64,000 nt of DNA from positions 87,965-151,964 of the IMG/VR virus record IMGVR_UViG_3300018426_001942. One strand, given 5' to 3'. This DNA comes from a virus. This document shows positions 8,545 through 16,985 of this stretch, one piece after another (positions within the stretch are counted from its first letter, which is position 1; each line of letters opens with the position of its first letter). Under the pieces are notes generated by a model that was not told where the DNA came from, did no database searches, and saw nothing but the letters and a program-made list of their open reading frames with translations. Position numbers and translations under genes: made by a program.

Positions 8545-9247
8545 TGCGCCAACCTTTGTTTAGTTCTTTTATCTGCTCAAAAACATTTGAATTTATTTCG
8601 TGTGTATTTAATGTAGATATTAAGAAGTCTAAATCTTTTGGCAAACATTTACCGTCAAATCCTCTAGTACCATCATGCCCTGGTACATCTAAATATGATT
8701 GTTTTGGTTGCACAGCAAGAAACATATCTTTTATATTATTATAGTCTGCATCAACACTATTTGCTAGATCGTAAAATATATTTGCAAACGCTATACGGAT
8801 TACAGCAAGATTATTTGAAAACATTTTTACAAGCTCTGCTTCTGCTGTAGAACATACTATTATGTCTTCATCATATCTAAGCCATGTCGGAATATCACTA
8901 TCACATCCTACAACCAAAGGACGATTAAGACAGTCTTTTTTCCAATGTCTTTCACGTAAAAACTCCGGCATGTATATTAAGCATGATTTGTTTATCTTTT
9001 TACACGTACCAAGTGGCAATGTACTACGGATTATAACCGTGTCTGCTTTGAGTTTTTCTACTTCACTAATTAAAACATCAATGTCATCTTTTGTGTTAGT
9101 AGGTATACATACAAACACTGTATCTGCATTGTCTAATACACTTCTATCTGTGCCTAATTTAATATCATGTATAACTGTATCGTCAGGTAATCCTAATCCC
9201 AATTTGGTTGCTTTGCCAACAAATCCATACCCTAATATGCCAAACAT
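8537..9247 (-). CDS. Short UDP-glucose/GDP-mannose dehydrogenase family protein
   Basis: An NAD-binding GYGFVG (6-11) opens the 236-residue protein. K141-x3-N145 and the GFDGKCLPKD motif with nucleophile C201 match the catalytic residues of UDP-glucose dehydrogenases, and MPEFLRER (93-100) is also typical. Full-length members have about 400-450 residues with a C-terminal sugar-nucleotide-binding domain; that domain is absent here and not encoded nearby. The enzyme may still oxidise a sugar nucleotide to a uronic acid, perhaps as a compact phage version, or may act on a different substrate. The start ATG shares one base with the stop of the upstream radical SAM gene (TAATG). Confidence 0.8.
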   Translation of the reverse strand: MFGILGYGFVGKATKLGLGLPDDTVIHDIKLGTDRSVLDNADTVFVCIPTNTKDDIDVLISEVEKLKADTVIIRSTLPLGTCKKINKSCLIYMPEFLRERHWKKDCLNRPLVVGCDSDIPTWLRYDEDIIVCSTAEAELVKMFSNNLAVIRIAFANIFYDLANSVDADYNNIKDMFLAVQPKQSYLDVPGHDGTRGFDGKCLPKDLDFLISTLNTHEINSNVFEQIKELNKGWRNV

Positions 9248-10230
9248 TACTTTTTCCTCTTAGGTATTTTGCTATCTGCACTACTTACACAACTATTAGT
9301 AACACACTTAGATGGTGTCTTAAACAGCGTAAAACCGTCTGTAAGCGTGCCTAAGGGTTCTTCATGGCAACTGTATGCCCGCTTTACTTCATTGCTACGT
9401 ATAATGCAACTTTGATACCCTGCATTACAGGTCCAACCTTTAAACTTATTAAAGCCAAAAGCATTAAAACGTTCTGCTTGATCTAATTCGTACTCTATTC
9501 CTTTATTGTCTTTGAGTAAGATTTGTGCGACTTGTTCGCCTTTCCATGTTTGTGGGAATCTTGTTCGCATTCTAGTAATTTGCTCATCTGTGTAACCTCC
9601 AACCACGAAGCTGGCGGTAGGGTCGGACTGGGGTTTGAGAGTGACGTTAATACCTCTGGTGGCAAATCGTTCCAAACGCTCGTAAAGCTCTTCAAACTTT
9701 TCTGGAACCATAACTTGATTGATCGTAACATAAACGCCTCCTTCCATAAGTGCAAGACATTTATCTCCAAAATCTTGTTCGTTAGCAAACTCATCATGGA
9801 AACTTGCTGTAATGCTTCTGCGTTGTAATGTACTAGTGTATTTAATAAATCTGTTCCACCAAGATTGTGCAGGTGATAAATTTGTTGTCATGTGTAGACT
9901 TTGATACTCTGCATCAGGATCCTCTGCATAATATTTTACTACAGTACCAAATTGTTTATACGCTGTAGGTTCTCCTCCACTAAAACTAAAGTGGAAATCT
10001 GTAAAGTTATTTGCACGAGCTTGTGTCTTTATACTATCTATGGTGTTTAAGTATAATTCTAAATCTTGATGATCAGGGGTACTAGATCTTGCGTATGGCC
10101 AGCAATAAGAACAGTTATAATTACAAAATCTAGCCAATATCCAAGAAACATTAAAAAGATGGCTCTTTAACATCGTTTGTTGGCCAAACTCTGTTATATC
10201 TTGCCAAGGTATTTGGTCGTAATTACTCAT
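9247..10230 (-). CDS. Radical SAM protein
   Basis: In this 327-residue protein C36-x3-C40-x2-C43 and GGEP at 85-88 define the radical SAM core. A C-terminal region with GWTCNAGYQSC, YSCHEE and CVTNSC suggests extra cluster ligands. It is a paralogue of the product at 4108-5031. Near 9600-9690 the coding sequence is visibly more GC-rich, with codons such as CCC, CAG, TCC, GAC, GCC, AGC, TTC and GTG that are scarce around it, hinting at a recombined patch. It overlaps the upstream gene by 8 bp. Substrate unknown. Confidence 0.85.
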   Translation of the reverse strand: MSNYDQIPWQDITEFGQQTMLKSHLFNVSWILARFCNYNCSYCWPYARSSTPDHQDLELYLNTIDSIKTQARANNFTDFHFSFSGGEPTAYKQFGTVVKYYAEDPDAEYQSLHMTTNLSPAQSWWNRFIKYTSTLQRRSITASFHDEFANEQDFGDKCLALMEGGVYVTINQVMVPEKFEELYERLERFATRGINVTLKPQSDPTASFVVGGYTDEQITRMRTRFPQTWKGEQVAQILLKDNKGIEYELDQAERFNAFGFNKFKGWTCNAGYQSCIIRSNEVKRAYSCHEEPLGTLTDGFTLFKTPSKCVTNSCVSSADSKIPKRKK

Positions 10231-11899
10231 AAAATCTTTCCTCTAACCACTGAAAGTCATTTATAAGTGCTAATACATCTGGCTTGTTTTTATTAGCACT
10301 ACCAAATTCTCGCCCTTCAATTGCACCTTTAATAGCATACTCCCCATACGGACTGTCTTTTCCTACTGTGGTCCAGACTTCTAAACGCTGTTCTGTTTCC
10401 TCGTCTTCCTGTCCTTTAATAATTTTACTTGAAAGTTTTGTACATTCTCTAAATGCACTTTTCCATGTGTTAAATGGATCTGTGTTAAACACTGTATAAT
10501 TACTTAGTTGATCAACAACCTTAAATTTATCACTAATACTAGTTGTCATATCAGAACTATTAACATCTACATTTGCTGTAAGCTCAGTAGGCAATAATTT
10601 CACACCACCATACCCGTACTCTAAGTCATTAATTGGATTTTTACTTCTCCAAACATGAACTGTAGTTTCCTCCCATACTGGCACTTGATAGTTAAAATTA
10701 AAATCATCAACTAATTCGGCATCGCCGTCGACAACAAAAAACATATTTGTAGAACAAAGTTCAGCAGCTTTTTTGTGTGCATTATGAATTCCTTTTACAT
10801 CTCTTACCCATCTTAAATTAGTAAAAGGATTGCTTGTTCTAATTTTATCTTGTATCATTGAAAAATGTTTATCAGCATTTTTTTCTTTATAACTTATAAA
10901 CACTACATCATACGGTATAGGCTCTGATATAATTTCTTCATGCTCTTTTCTAGTTACTACATACCTACTGTTAAATTCTCTTTTGCCTAACTTGTGCTTT
11001 GTTGTACTTAGAACTACGCCATTGTGATAAGTAGGCTCACCTCTAAACATGTGTTTGTATACATGATGCATTTCTCTATCAGCATCATAACGACCATCTG
11101 TTGGACTATAGTAAAAGTCAAATATTGTTTGATCTGTAATTTTTACGTTATCCCAAATAATCCAAAAAAGAGGACTTGTTTCTGTTTCAACAATTTTTTC
11201 ATATTCTTCATATGTACTAATTACATGCCTAGGATATCTAAATCTACTTACTGGCTGTTCATTTTCTTTTCTGTTTATTATAAACCTATGTTCTATTTCT
11301 TTTTTTGATAACGGCTTATTCACAGAAGCTAACAACAGTCCTCCATGATAACTTATAGTATCATTACAAAATGTAGGCCATACATGATTTTCGTTTCTAT
11401 CATAACTATTATGATGACTAAAGTATGACGAAAGTATAACACTTTCTGTAATTTCTACATTCTTCCAAACACACCAAAACATTTCGGTATGACTCTTTTG
11501 CAATGCTTCTTCGTAATCTTCATATTTGTCAATATGAAATATATCATACACAGAAGGCATGCTTGCTACAATATCTATTTCTTTTTTATTAACAAAAAAT
11601 CTATGTTTAATTTCTTTTTTTGATATATGTTTATCTTTAGGAACAAGACAAACACCATCAAAATGTTTGTCATTTAGAAATGTATGAACATACTTTTTAT
11701 CCCATTCGGGAACATCGTAGTCAAAATTAAAATTATCTACAATTTCTATATCGTCCCAAACGACATAAAACATATCCGTAAGAGACTTGCGCATTGCCTG
11801 TTCAAAACTTGATGCGTACTTAACTGTTGGAAATCGTTTACACAATTTTTCGTATAGTGCTTTGTTTCCTTTTTGTGATACATAAATGATATCATACAT
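10223..11899 (-). CDS. Four-module glycosyltransferase-like protein with one intact DxD
   Basis: The 558-residue protein consists of four tandem modules of about 100 residues (roughly 1-107, 116-212, 222-318, 329-440) plus a C-terminal extension. Each has a strand ending in an aligned acidic site: YVVWDDIEI (45-53), WCVWKNVEI (142-150), WIIWDNVKI (246-254) and FVVDGDAEL (388-396). Modules 1-3 also share an [EIF]-x-[HS]-R-[FY]-x-[VI]-x-[RK]-K-E segment. Only module 4 keeps DGD, the metal/nucleotide-sugar site of GT-A enzymes. Module 4 and the tail (FNTDPFNTWKSAFREC, VWTTVGKDSPYGE) are paralogous to the protein at 18351-19241. No clear Shine-Dalgarno precedes ATG 11899, but a sigma70 promoter lies just upstream. 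Confidence 0.7.
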   Translation of the reverse strand: MYDIIYVSQKGNKALYEKLCKRFPTVKYASSFEQAMRKSLTDMFYVVWDDIEIVDNFNFDYDVPEWDKKYVHTFLNDKHFDGVCLVPKDKHISKKEIKHRFFVNKKEIDIVASMPSVYDIFHIDKYEDYEEALQKSHTEMFWCVWKNVEITESVILSSYFSHHNSYDRNENHVWPTFCNDTISYHGGLLLASVNKPLSKKEIEHRFIINRKENEQPVSRFRYPRHVISTYEEYEKIVETETSPLFWIIWDNVKITDQTIFDFYYSPTDGRYDADREMHHVYKHMFRGEPTYHNGVVLSTTKHKLGKREFNSRYVVTRKEHEEIISEPIPYDVVFISYKEKNADKHFSMIQDKIRTSNPFTNLRWVRDVKGIHNAHKKAAELCSTNMFFVVDGDAELVDDFNFNYQVPVWEETTVHVWRSKNPINDLEYGYGGVKLLPTELTANVDVNSSDMTTSISDKFKVVDQLSNYTVFNTDPFNTWKSAFRECTKLSSKIIKGQEDEETEQRLEVWTTVGKDSPYGEYAIKGAIEGREFGSANKNKPDVLALINDFQWLEERFYE

Positions 11900-11905
11900 C
11901 TTATT

Positions 11906-11934
11906 ATTATACTACTTTTTTAAGAACTAGTCAA
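11906..11934 (-). promoter_or_regulatory. Internal sigma70-type promoter, TTGACT-17-TATAAT
   Basis: On the minus strand TTGACT (11934-11929) is followed by 17 bases and TATAAT (11911-11906). It lies across the end of the GT gene at 11920 and the only real gap (20 bp) in the 19-gene operon. Transcription would begin at about 11899-11900, almost at the ATG of the four-module gene, which lacks an obvious ribosome binding site. Sequence match is 11 of 12 consensus bases; activity is inferred. Confidence 0.6.
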
Positions 11935-13056
11935 GAAATATTCTTCTGTAGATTTTACAATATTTCTTGTAATTTCATGCTTAAAATTTATGTTGCTATA
12001 TACTTGTGCGTTCTTTTTTAAGATAGGTTCCCAACTTTTTAATAATGGATATCTTTCCTGAGGTGTTAGATGATACCAATATTCTAATGTATCATGGAAT
12101 TCAGAGAATCTTACATTGTGATCTTTTTTGCTATCATAAGTTGTATCTAATCCAGGAAATCTTAAATTGATGCCTATATTATCAAAATAATCTAGTATTC
12201 CAGGTTGTCCTAATATTATACACGGGTGTCCAATAGCAATACATCTAAATGTTTTTTCAGTAATGAACAAACCAGGTTCTTCAAAAAACGTTTCTGTAAC
12301 AATACTGAGCTGACTTGCATTGTAAATGTCTCTATTTGTTACATTACCCAAGCCGCCAACTTTATTATCTACATCTACTTTGTATCCATACCCTGATATT
12401 AAGTTGTCTTTTACAAAGTTTATAATGTTTTTTTCACACCATTCTATGTGTTGCTTTCTGTGAGGTCGATCTGTTCTATTAAGACTATTTAACTTTGCTA
12501 TGCTACTATGGTTGCGTAGAACTTTTTCTATGCATAAAGGCTTATCTGAATTGTAGGCTTCTTTAGCGTCCCATTCTATGCCGCCTTGTATTTCTAACTT
12601 AGGATAAACATTTGCATTTTTACACCATACTAGATATTCGTCATTTAATTTTAAATTACCACTTACAATCAAAACACTTCCATTTGGCAAATTCCTTTGT
12701 TCCATATCATGATGTAATGCCTTAAATGAATTCCAATTTTTATTAATATACGAATCACCTTCTACAATACTTATAATTGCAATTCTACATTTCCCTTGTT
12801 GTACAAGATGTATTACTTCAATAGGAATATTTATTAGTGTATTAAAGCCATCAATATCTGATACATCGCCAGTCCATTGATGCGATAGTTTAGAAACTTC
12901 GATAGGAAAAATACATTCAGTACTTGGCTTGCCGAAGCCAATTCCTAGTTCAGGTATTTTATATCTTTCAATAAAGTCCTTATACTTTCGTACTTCTTTT
13001 ATTTGAGGCACATGATCTAGATTCAATCTGTCTGGTCTTATAAATTGAAACTTCAT
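11920..13056 (-). CDS. Glycosyltransferase, GT10/fucosyltransferase-like signature (copy 1)
   Basis: The 378-residue protein carries SLNRTDRPHR (191-200) and FITEKTFRCIAIGHPCIILG (264-283). The second segment resembles the donor-binding motif of GT10 alpha-fucosyltransferases (TEK...A...G..P), which use GDP-sugars. Two other genes of the operon (13642-14757 and 15711-16985) have the same two segments, so this is a triplicated family. It overlaps the methyltransferase gene upstream by one base (TAATG). No membrane segment is evident, so it likely works in the cytoplasm. The assignment rests on motif resemblance only. Confidence 0.62.
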   Translation of the reverse strand: MKFQFIRPDRLNLDHVPQIKEVRKYKDFIERYKIPELGIGFGKPSTECIFPIEVSKLSHQWTGDVSDIDGFNTLINIPIEVIHLVQQGKCRIAIISIVEGDSYINKNWNSFKALHHDMEQRNLPNGSVLIVSGNLKLNDEYLVWCKNANVYPKLEIQGGIEWDAKEAYNSDKPLCIEKVLRNHSSIAKLNSLNRTDRPHRKQHIEWCEKNIINFVKDNLISGYGYKVDVDNKVGGLGNVTNRDIYNASQLSIVTETFFEEPGLFITEKTFRCIAIGHPCIILGQPGILDYFDNIGINLRFPGLDTTYDSKKDHNVRFSEFHDTLEYWYHLTPQERYPLLKSWEPILKKNAQVYSNINFKHEITRNIVKSTEEYFLTSS

Positions 13057-13649
13057 TATATACCTCTTGTAAGTATTACACCGTTATTACCACTGTATGC
13101 TATGTTATAACCATGTATTACCGCATAAGGTATTACAGGCCCATTTTTACCAAAGTATACTCCTGCACTTTTGTTGTATGGTGTATCGTCACATATAATT
13201 AAACTTTGATCGTGCATGTATGGCATACAATTAATCATCTGTTCAAGATGCTCACGTTGGCAATCAAAATTTGACATCTTAACACCCATAGCATTATATT
13301 CGTCTATTAGTTTTTGTTCCGCAGGACGTATATTGTCCATAGTGCTTATCCAATCATAATTATCAAGATACAAAATCTTAATTTGTTTTTTTAATTTAGG
13401 TAATTCCTTTTTTGTCCATTCGGCTCCAGAATTTGTAATAACAAAAGTAGTGTGTTTTAGATGGCTTAATGTTCTAGATGCAAAATCTGTTACATCGACT
13501 GAATAAAAATCTACCCAATGATCGTTTGCTACAGAATTAAACCATTCTGTGGACCCTTCGCCTCGCTCGCTTCCTATTTCTAATATAATAGACGAGTTAA
13601 CTTTTAGTTTATCTACAAAAGGTTTTGCATACAAATGAAAATTAGCCAT
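13056..13649 (-). CDS. SAM-dependent methyltransferase-like protein
   Basis: In this 197-residue protein LEIGSERGEGS (23-33) is a clear motif I. YSVDV (49-53) is the acidic end of the second strand, and ILYLDNYDW and SLIICDDT follow at later strand positions. This matches class I methyltransferases, close to those acting on sugars in surface-polysaccharide clusters. Length is typical. The ATG at 13649 overlaps the upstream GT gene by 8 bp. The acceptor is unknown. A dehydrogenase-like Rossmann protein is a less likely alternative. Confidence 0.68.
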   Translation of the reverse strand: MANFHLYAKPFVDKLKVNSSIILEIGSERGEGSTEWFNSVANDHWVDFYSVDVTDFASRTLSHLKHTTFVITNSGAEWTKKELPKLKKQIKILYLDNYDWISTMDNIRPAEQKLIDEYNAMGVKMSNFDCQREHLEQMINCMPYMHDQSLIICDDTPYNKSAGVYFGKNGPVIPYAVIHGYNIAYSGNNGVILTRGI

Positions 13650-14757
13650 TTTGCTTCTCTATAAGTAGATTATAATTATATTCAGTGCGTTCTTTTAATT
13701 CGCTAATGAGCTTTTGATATTCCTCGGATGGTAGATTACAAATTCTGCTTATTTCATCAACAATCATACTAAGTCTAACTTTGTTATCAATTTGTGTATT
13801 ATAACTTTCATCTATTAAAGGGTCAAATGTTTTAAACCCTAAAGCACGTAAATCGTTTAACATATATGGTGTACTAAATGCAATAAAAGGTTTCTTACAT
13901 GCTATTGCCTTGTAAGTTTTTTCAGTTATACTAGTAGGAGCAAATGATCGGTCGTACTTATCATGATTTGTATAGTAAGTTTGATCGTAATGTGTTTCAA
14001 TTACAATATGAAAATCTGTAGATAAAATTGTATCATAAGTGATGTTAGACCACTTGTTTAAAACGCTTCCACTTTCTTGTAGCTCATGCGGACATTCTTT
14101 AAGCCACCTAAACATTGGTTTAGTAATTTCAAATCCTAACTTTTTAACATCTTCTTCAATTTGATAAACTTTAAATACTTTAGGTGGATTTTGATAGGGC
14201 CAAATATTAAAGAAACTGTATTTAAAATGTTCTTGTAATAAATTAGCATCAAGTAACTGAAGATATAAAGCGGCACGCCAATCTCTATAATTGCGACTAA
14301 GACTACTGAATTTGTGTGTTATTTTTGCTTCATGCGATTCAGGTATACTAACTTCTTTTAACAAATAGTTATCAACTACAATATTACAATCTCTACCATA
14401 TTGTGCTAGATAAGCATGCAAAAACCTTTTGTGGTTTTCATCCATTACGATAACTTTAATATCGTTAAAGCCTAGGCTGTTTTCACAAATAGCATCTTTG
14501 AGATCTGTCGCAAACTCTATACTAAATGTTTCACTATCATTTTCATGAACTAGATATACATTTTTATTTTCTTTAATATGTTTCCAATTTACATCATTGA
14601 CAGCGTCTTTTAAAGGTACATTGTGCATCAGCTTATCATACGGATGATGATAATAAATTACATTGTCGCTTGTTAAGTCAACTTTTGATAAATCTTCTAC
14701 ATTTGAAAATTCTAGATCATGTGACCACTTTTTACCCGTTTTGCTGTATATTAGCAT
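13642..14757 (-). CDS. Glycosyltransferase, GT10/fucosyltransferase-like signature (copy 2)
   Basis: The 371-residue protein has SLSRNYRDWR (152-161) and SITEKTYKAIACKKPFIAF (276-294), the same two motifs as its paralogues at 11920 and 15711. GFKTFDPLIDESYN follows the second motif; copy 3 has GFKTFDHWWSEDYD at the same place, so these two are the closest pair. ATG at 14757 has AAGGA about 8 bases upstream and overlaps the epimerase gene by 26 bp. Predicted to transfer a sugar from a nucleotide donor; donor and acceptor unknown. Confidence 0.6.
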   Translation of the reverse strand: MLIYSKTGKKWSHDLEFSNVEDLSKVDLTSDNVIYYHHPYDKLMHNVPLKDAVNDVNWKHIKENKNVYLVHENDSETFSIEFATDLKDAICENSLGFNDIKVIVMDENHKRFLHAYLAQYGRDCNIVVDNYLLKEVSIPESHEAKITHKFSSLSRNYRDWRAALYLQLLDANLLQEHFKYSFFNIWPYQNPPKVFKVYQIEEDVKKLGFEITKPMFRWLKECPHELQESGSVLNKWSNITYDTILSTDFHIVIETHYDQTYYTNHDKYDRSFAPTSITEKTYKAIACKKPFIAFSTPYMLNDLRALGFKTFDPLIDESYNTQIDNKVRLSMIVDEISRICNLPSEEYQKLISELKERTEYNYNLLIEKQNG

Positions 14758-15709
14758 TTACTTGTTCCTTTATCCAGGCATAGGTATGCTTTAGTCCATA
14801 CTCTAAGTCTTCATCAGGTCTCCAACCTAAAAGTTCTTCAATTAATTTATTATGACTAGTTCGACCCATAACACCTACAGGTCCGTCAACATTGTTTATT
14901 TCTAATGTATTCTTACCTGCTATTTGTGCAATTAATTGGGCTAAGTCGTTTATTGATATCATTCTTTCGCTACCAAGGTTAACTGGTTGATCGATATCAC
15001 TTGCCATAATTTTTTGAAGTCCTTTGATACACTCTTCAATATATAAAAAACTACGTGTTTGGTTACCTGGTCCCCATATATCTACTTTTCCGTTACTTTC
15101 TGCAACTTTACGACAGAGTGCCGCTGGTGCTTTTTCTTTGCCGTCATTCCAACTACCGTATGGGCCAAAGACATTGTGTAATCTTACAACCTTTGCATCT
15201 ATATTGTAATTTTTTCTATGTGTTAAATACAAACGTTCACTAAACAGTTTTTCCCAGCCATATTCTGTATCTGGTTCTGCAGGATATGCACTTACTTCTT
15301 CGCAATAAGGATTATCCGGATCTAATTGATTACGTTCCGGATACACACATGCACTACTTGTGTACAAAATCTTCTTGATACCTTTTTTAGTTGCTTCGTG
15401 TAGTACGTTTAAATTTATTAATGCACTATTATGCATTATATCGCTATCATGCTCACCTATTCCAATATATCCTGTGCCGCCCATATCTGCTGCAAGCTGA
15501 TATATTTCATCTAAATCATTTCTGACAACTCCTGCTACAAAATCAGGATTGCGCAAATCTACTTGATAGAATTCTTGTGCCCTTGTAGGTTCAAATGCAG
15601 GTTGTTTTATATCTGCACCTATCACATAATTTCCTTGCTCGACTAGTTCGTTAACTAGATGATGCCCTATGAAGCCGCCGGCTCCGCATACTAATATTTT
15701 CTTTTTCAT
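14732..15709 (-). CDS. gme: GDP-mannose 3,5-epimerase (GDP-L-galactose forming)
   Basis: This is an extended short-chain dehydrogenase/reductase: GAGGFIG near the N-terminus, AADMGGTGYIG, SSACVYPE with the catalytic cysteine, Y-x3-K (YGWEK), EKAPA and VNLGSERMIS. The AADMGG, SSACxYPE and GxEKAPAA segments are diagnostic of plant-type GDP-mannose 3,5-epimerase rather than ordinary UDP-glucose 4-epimerase or GDP-fucose synthase. The expected reaction converts GDP-D-mannose to GDP-L-galactose. I take ATG 15709 (325 residues; GGGA six bases upstream, one base after the previous stop); ATG 15721 would add MGIK. It sits between two GT10-like genes, which would be natural users of a GDP-hexose. Confidence 0.88.
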   Translation of the reverse strand: MKKKILVCGAGGFIGHHLVNELVEQGNYVIGADIKQPAFEPTRAQEFYQVDLRNPDFVAGVVRNDLDEIYQLAADMGGTGYIGIGEHDSDIMHNSALINLNVLHEATKKGIKKILYTSSACVYPERNQLDPDNPYCEEVSAYPAEPDTEYGWEKLFSERLYLTHRKNYNIDAKVVRLHNVFGPYGSWNDGKEKAPAALCRKVAESNGKVDIWGPGNQTRSFLYIEECIKGLQKIMASDIDQPVNLGSERMISINDLAQLIAQIAGKNTLEINNVDGPVGVMGRTSHNKLIEELLGWRPDEDLEYGLKHTYAWIKEQVNANIQQNG

Positions 15710-15710
15710 C

Positions 15711-16985
15711 TTAATTCCCATATTTTTCTGTTATTAAATCTAATTCAACATCAGGTAATGTTTTTAAATGTTGAAAATTATATTCAACAATTCCTGCTAC
15801 TTCTTCAGTAAATTTTATCTTACGTTCGTCCGACCAATTTGATATTGAGTTTACAATATCACAAATTTGTTTTATGCGTTCTACTGGATCAGCAACAGTA
15901 TCATAATCTTCTGACCACCAGTGATCAAAAGTTTTGAATCCCATGTCTTTTATATGTTGTAAACTTCCTTTTGCACCCATCATTATAAATGGTTGCTTAT
16001 AAGCAATAGGCTTATAAGTTTTTTCTGTAATGTGTATTTCATCAGTAAAGAAAAAAGTTTCGCTAATAATATTTATTAGGCTATTTTTAAAATAATGCTC
16101 TATTGATTCCTCAGTTGACTCCATAGGATAACTGTTAAAGTTAGGATTATCTAGCACTAACGGAAGTTTATTTTTACTAGGTAAAATATCATCTTTAGTA
16201 ATATCTAAATTAGGATAACGTTTTATAAGATAATCAACATTACTTTCGAATGATCTTCCAGACTCTGGTTGCTTGCTATCCATGCTCATATAAAATTTGT
16301 CAAGTAGTTTTAGTTTAAACATTTTAATAAAAAATGTAAGTCTGTGATCACTATACCTACGCTGAAAACATAAGAAATCTTTCTCTCTTGGTCCAATAAT
16401 ATACGGATCTTGTTTGAGTAGTGTTTGCTCCACGTTTGTTCTATGTATTTTAAATGTAGGAAAATATTCTACATTAATCTTAGGACCTGGTTTATTTTCT
16501 GCCCACTTATTATACAGCTCTTGTCCGTTAGCACAATTTGTAAAATAAACAACCTTGTCTAAAGGTATTTCGTAATGATTAAAAAATTGTGTCATTACTT
16601 CCCAGTGCCTATGAGTTACCCAACCTTCAAATGGAATGGTAACAAGTATGTATCCGTTACCATTCTGTATTTGGTCTCTAATTAACGAACTAGGCGGATT
16701 ATTAACAAATGGTCCGTCAGTAGTACTAAAAAGTTTTGTCCAATCTCTATAATAATACGATGTGAAATTTAATTCGTAAAAGTATTTTTTGTCTTGTGGG
16801 ATTTTAAATGCAGAAATAATTTCTCTATTTTTAAATGACTGAAACACTACTGGTGCTTGTACATCATCATCTACGTGTCCTTCATTCATAGCATAATTTA
16901 TGTCTGCTAGTGTAGGTACTCTATTGTTAGTTATTGGCCATTTAGGTCCGCACCATTTGTATGCAAAACTTAAAATTTTAGACAT
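15711..16985 (-). CDS. Glycosyltransferase, GT10/fucosyltransferase-like signature (copy 3)
   Basis: The 424-residue protein has LCFQRRYSDHR (205-215) and HITEKTYKPIAYKQPFIMMG (318-337), matching the two motifs of its paralogues. The N-terminal 200 residues differ strongly between the three copies, as expected if acceptor specificity differs while donor binding is kept. It overlaps the radical SAM gene upstream by 8 bp. No signal peptide is seen. Donor and acceptor are unknown; a GDP-sugar is suggested by the neighbouring GDP-mannose epimerase. Confidence 0.62.
   Translation of the reverse strand: MSKILSFAYKWCGPKWPITNNRVPTLADINYAMNEGHVDDDVQAPVVFQSFKNREIISAFKIPQDKKYFYELNFTSYYYRDWTKLFSTTDGPFVNNPPSSLIRDQIQNGNGYILVTIPFEGWVTHRHWEVMTQFFNHYEIPLDKVVYFTNCANGQELYNKWAENKPGPKINVEYFPTFKIHRTNVEQTLLKQDPYIIGPREKDFLCFQRRYSDHRLTFFIKMFKLKLLDKFYMSMDSKQPESGRSFESNVDYLIKRYPNLDITKDDILPSKNKLPLVLDNPNFNSYPMESTEESIEHYFKNSLINIISETFFFTDEIHITEKTYKPIAYKQPFIMMGAKGSLQHIKDMGFKTFDHWWSEDYDTVADPVERIKQICDIVNSISNWSDERKIKFTEEVAGIVEYNFQHLKTLPDVELDLITEKYGN

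Noticed and set aside
8537-9247. Frameshifted longer dehydrogenase
   Set aside because: The sequence after the stop is a complete radical SAM gene with a normal junction, so no lost C-terminal domain is present nearby.
9523-9828. 101-codon plus-strand open frame
   Set aside because: It lies antisense to a radical SAM gene with all its motifs, in the GC-rich patch where stop codons are rarer; no ribosome binding site or known motif.
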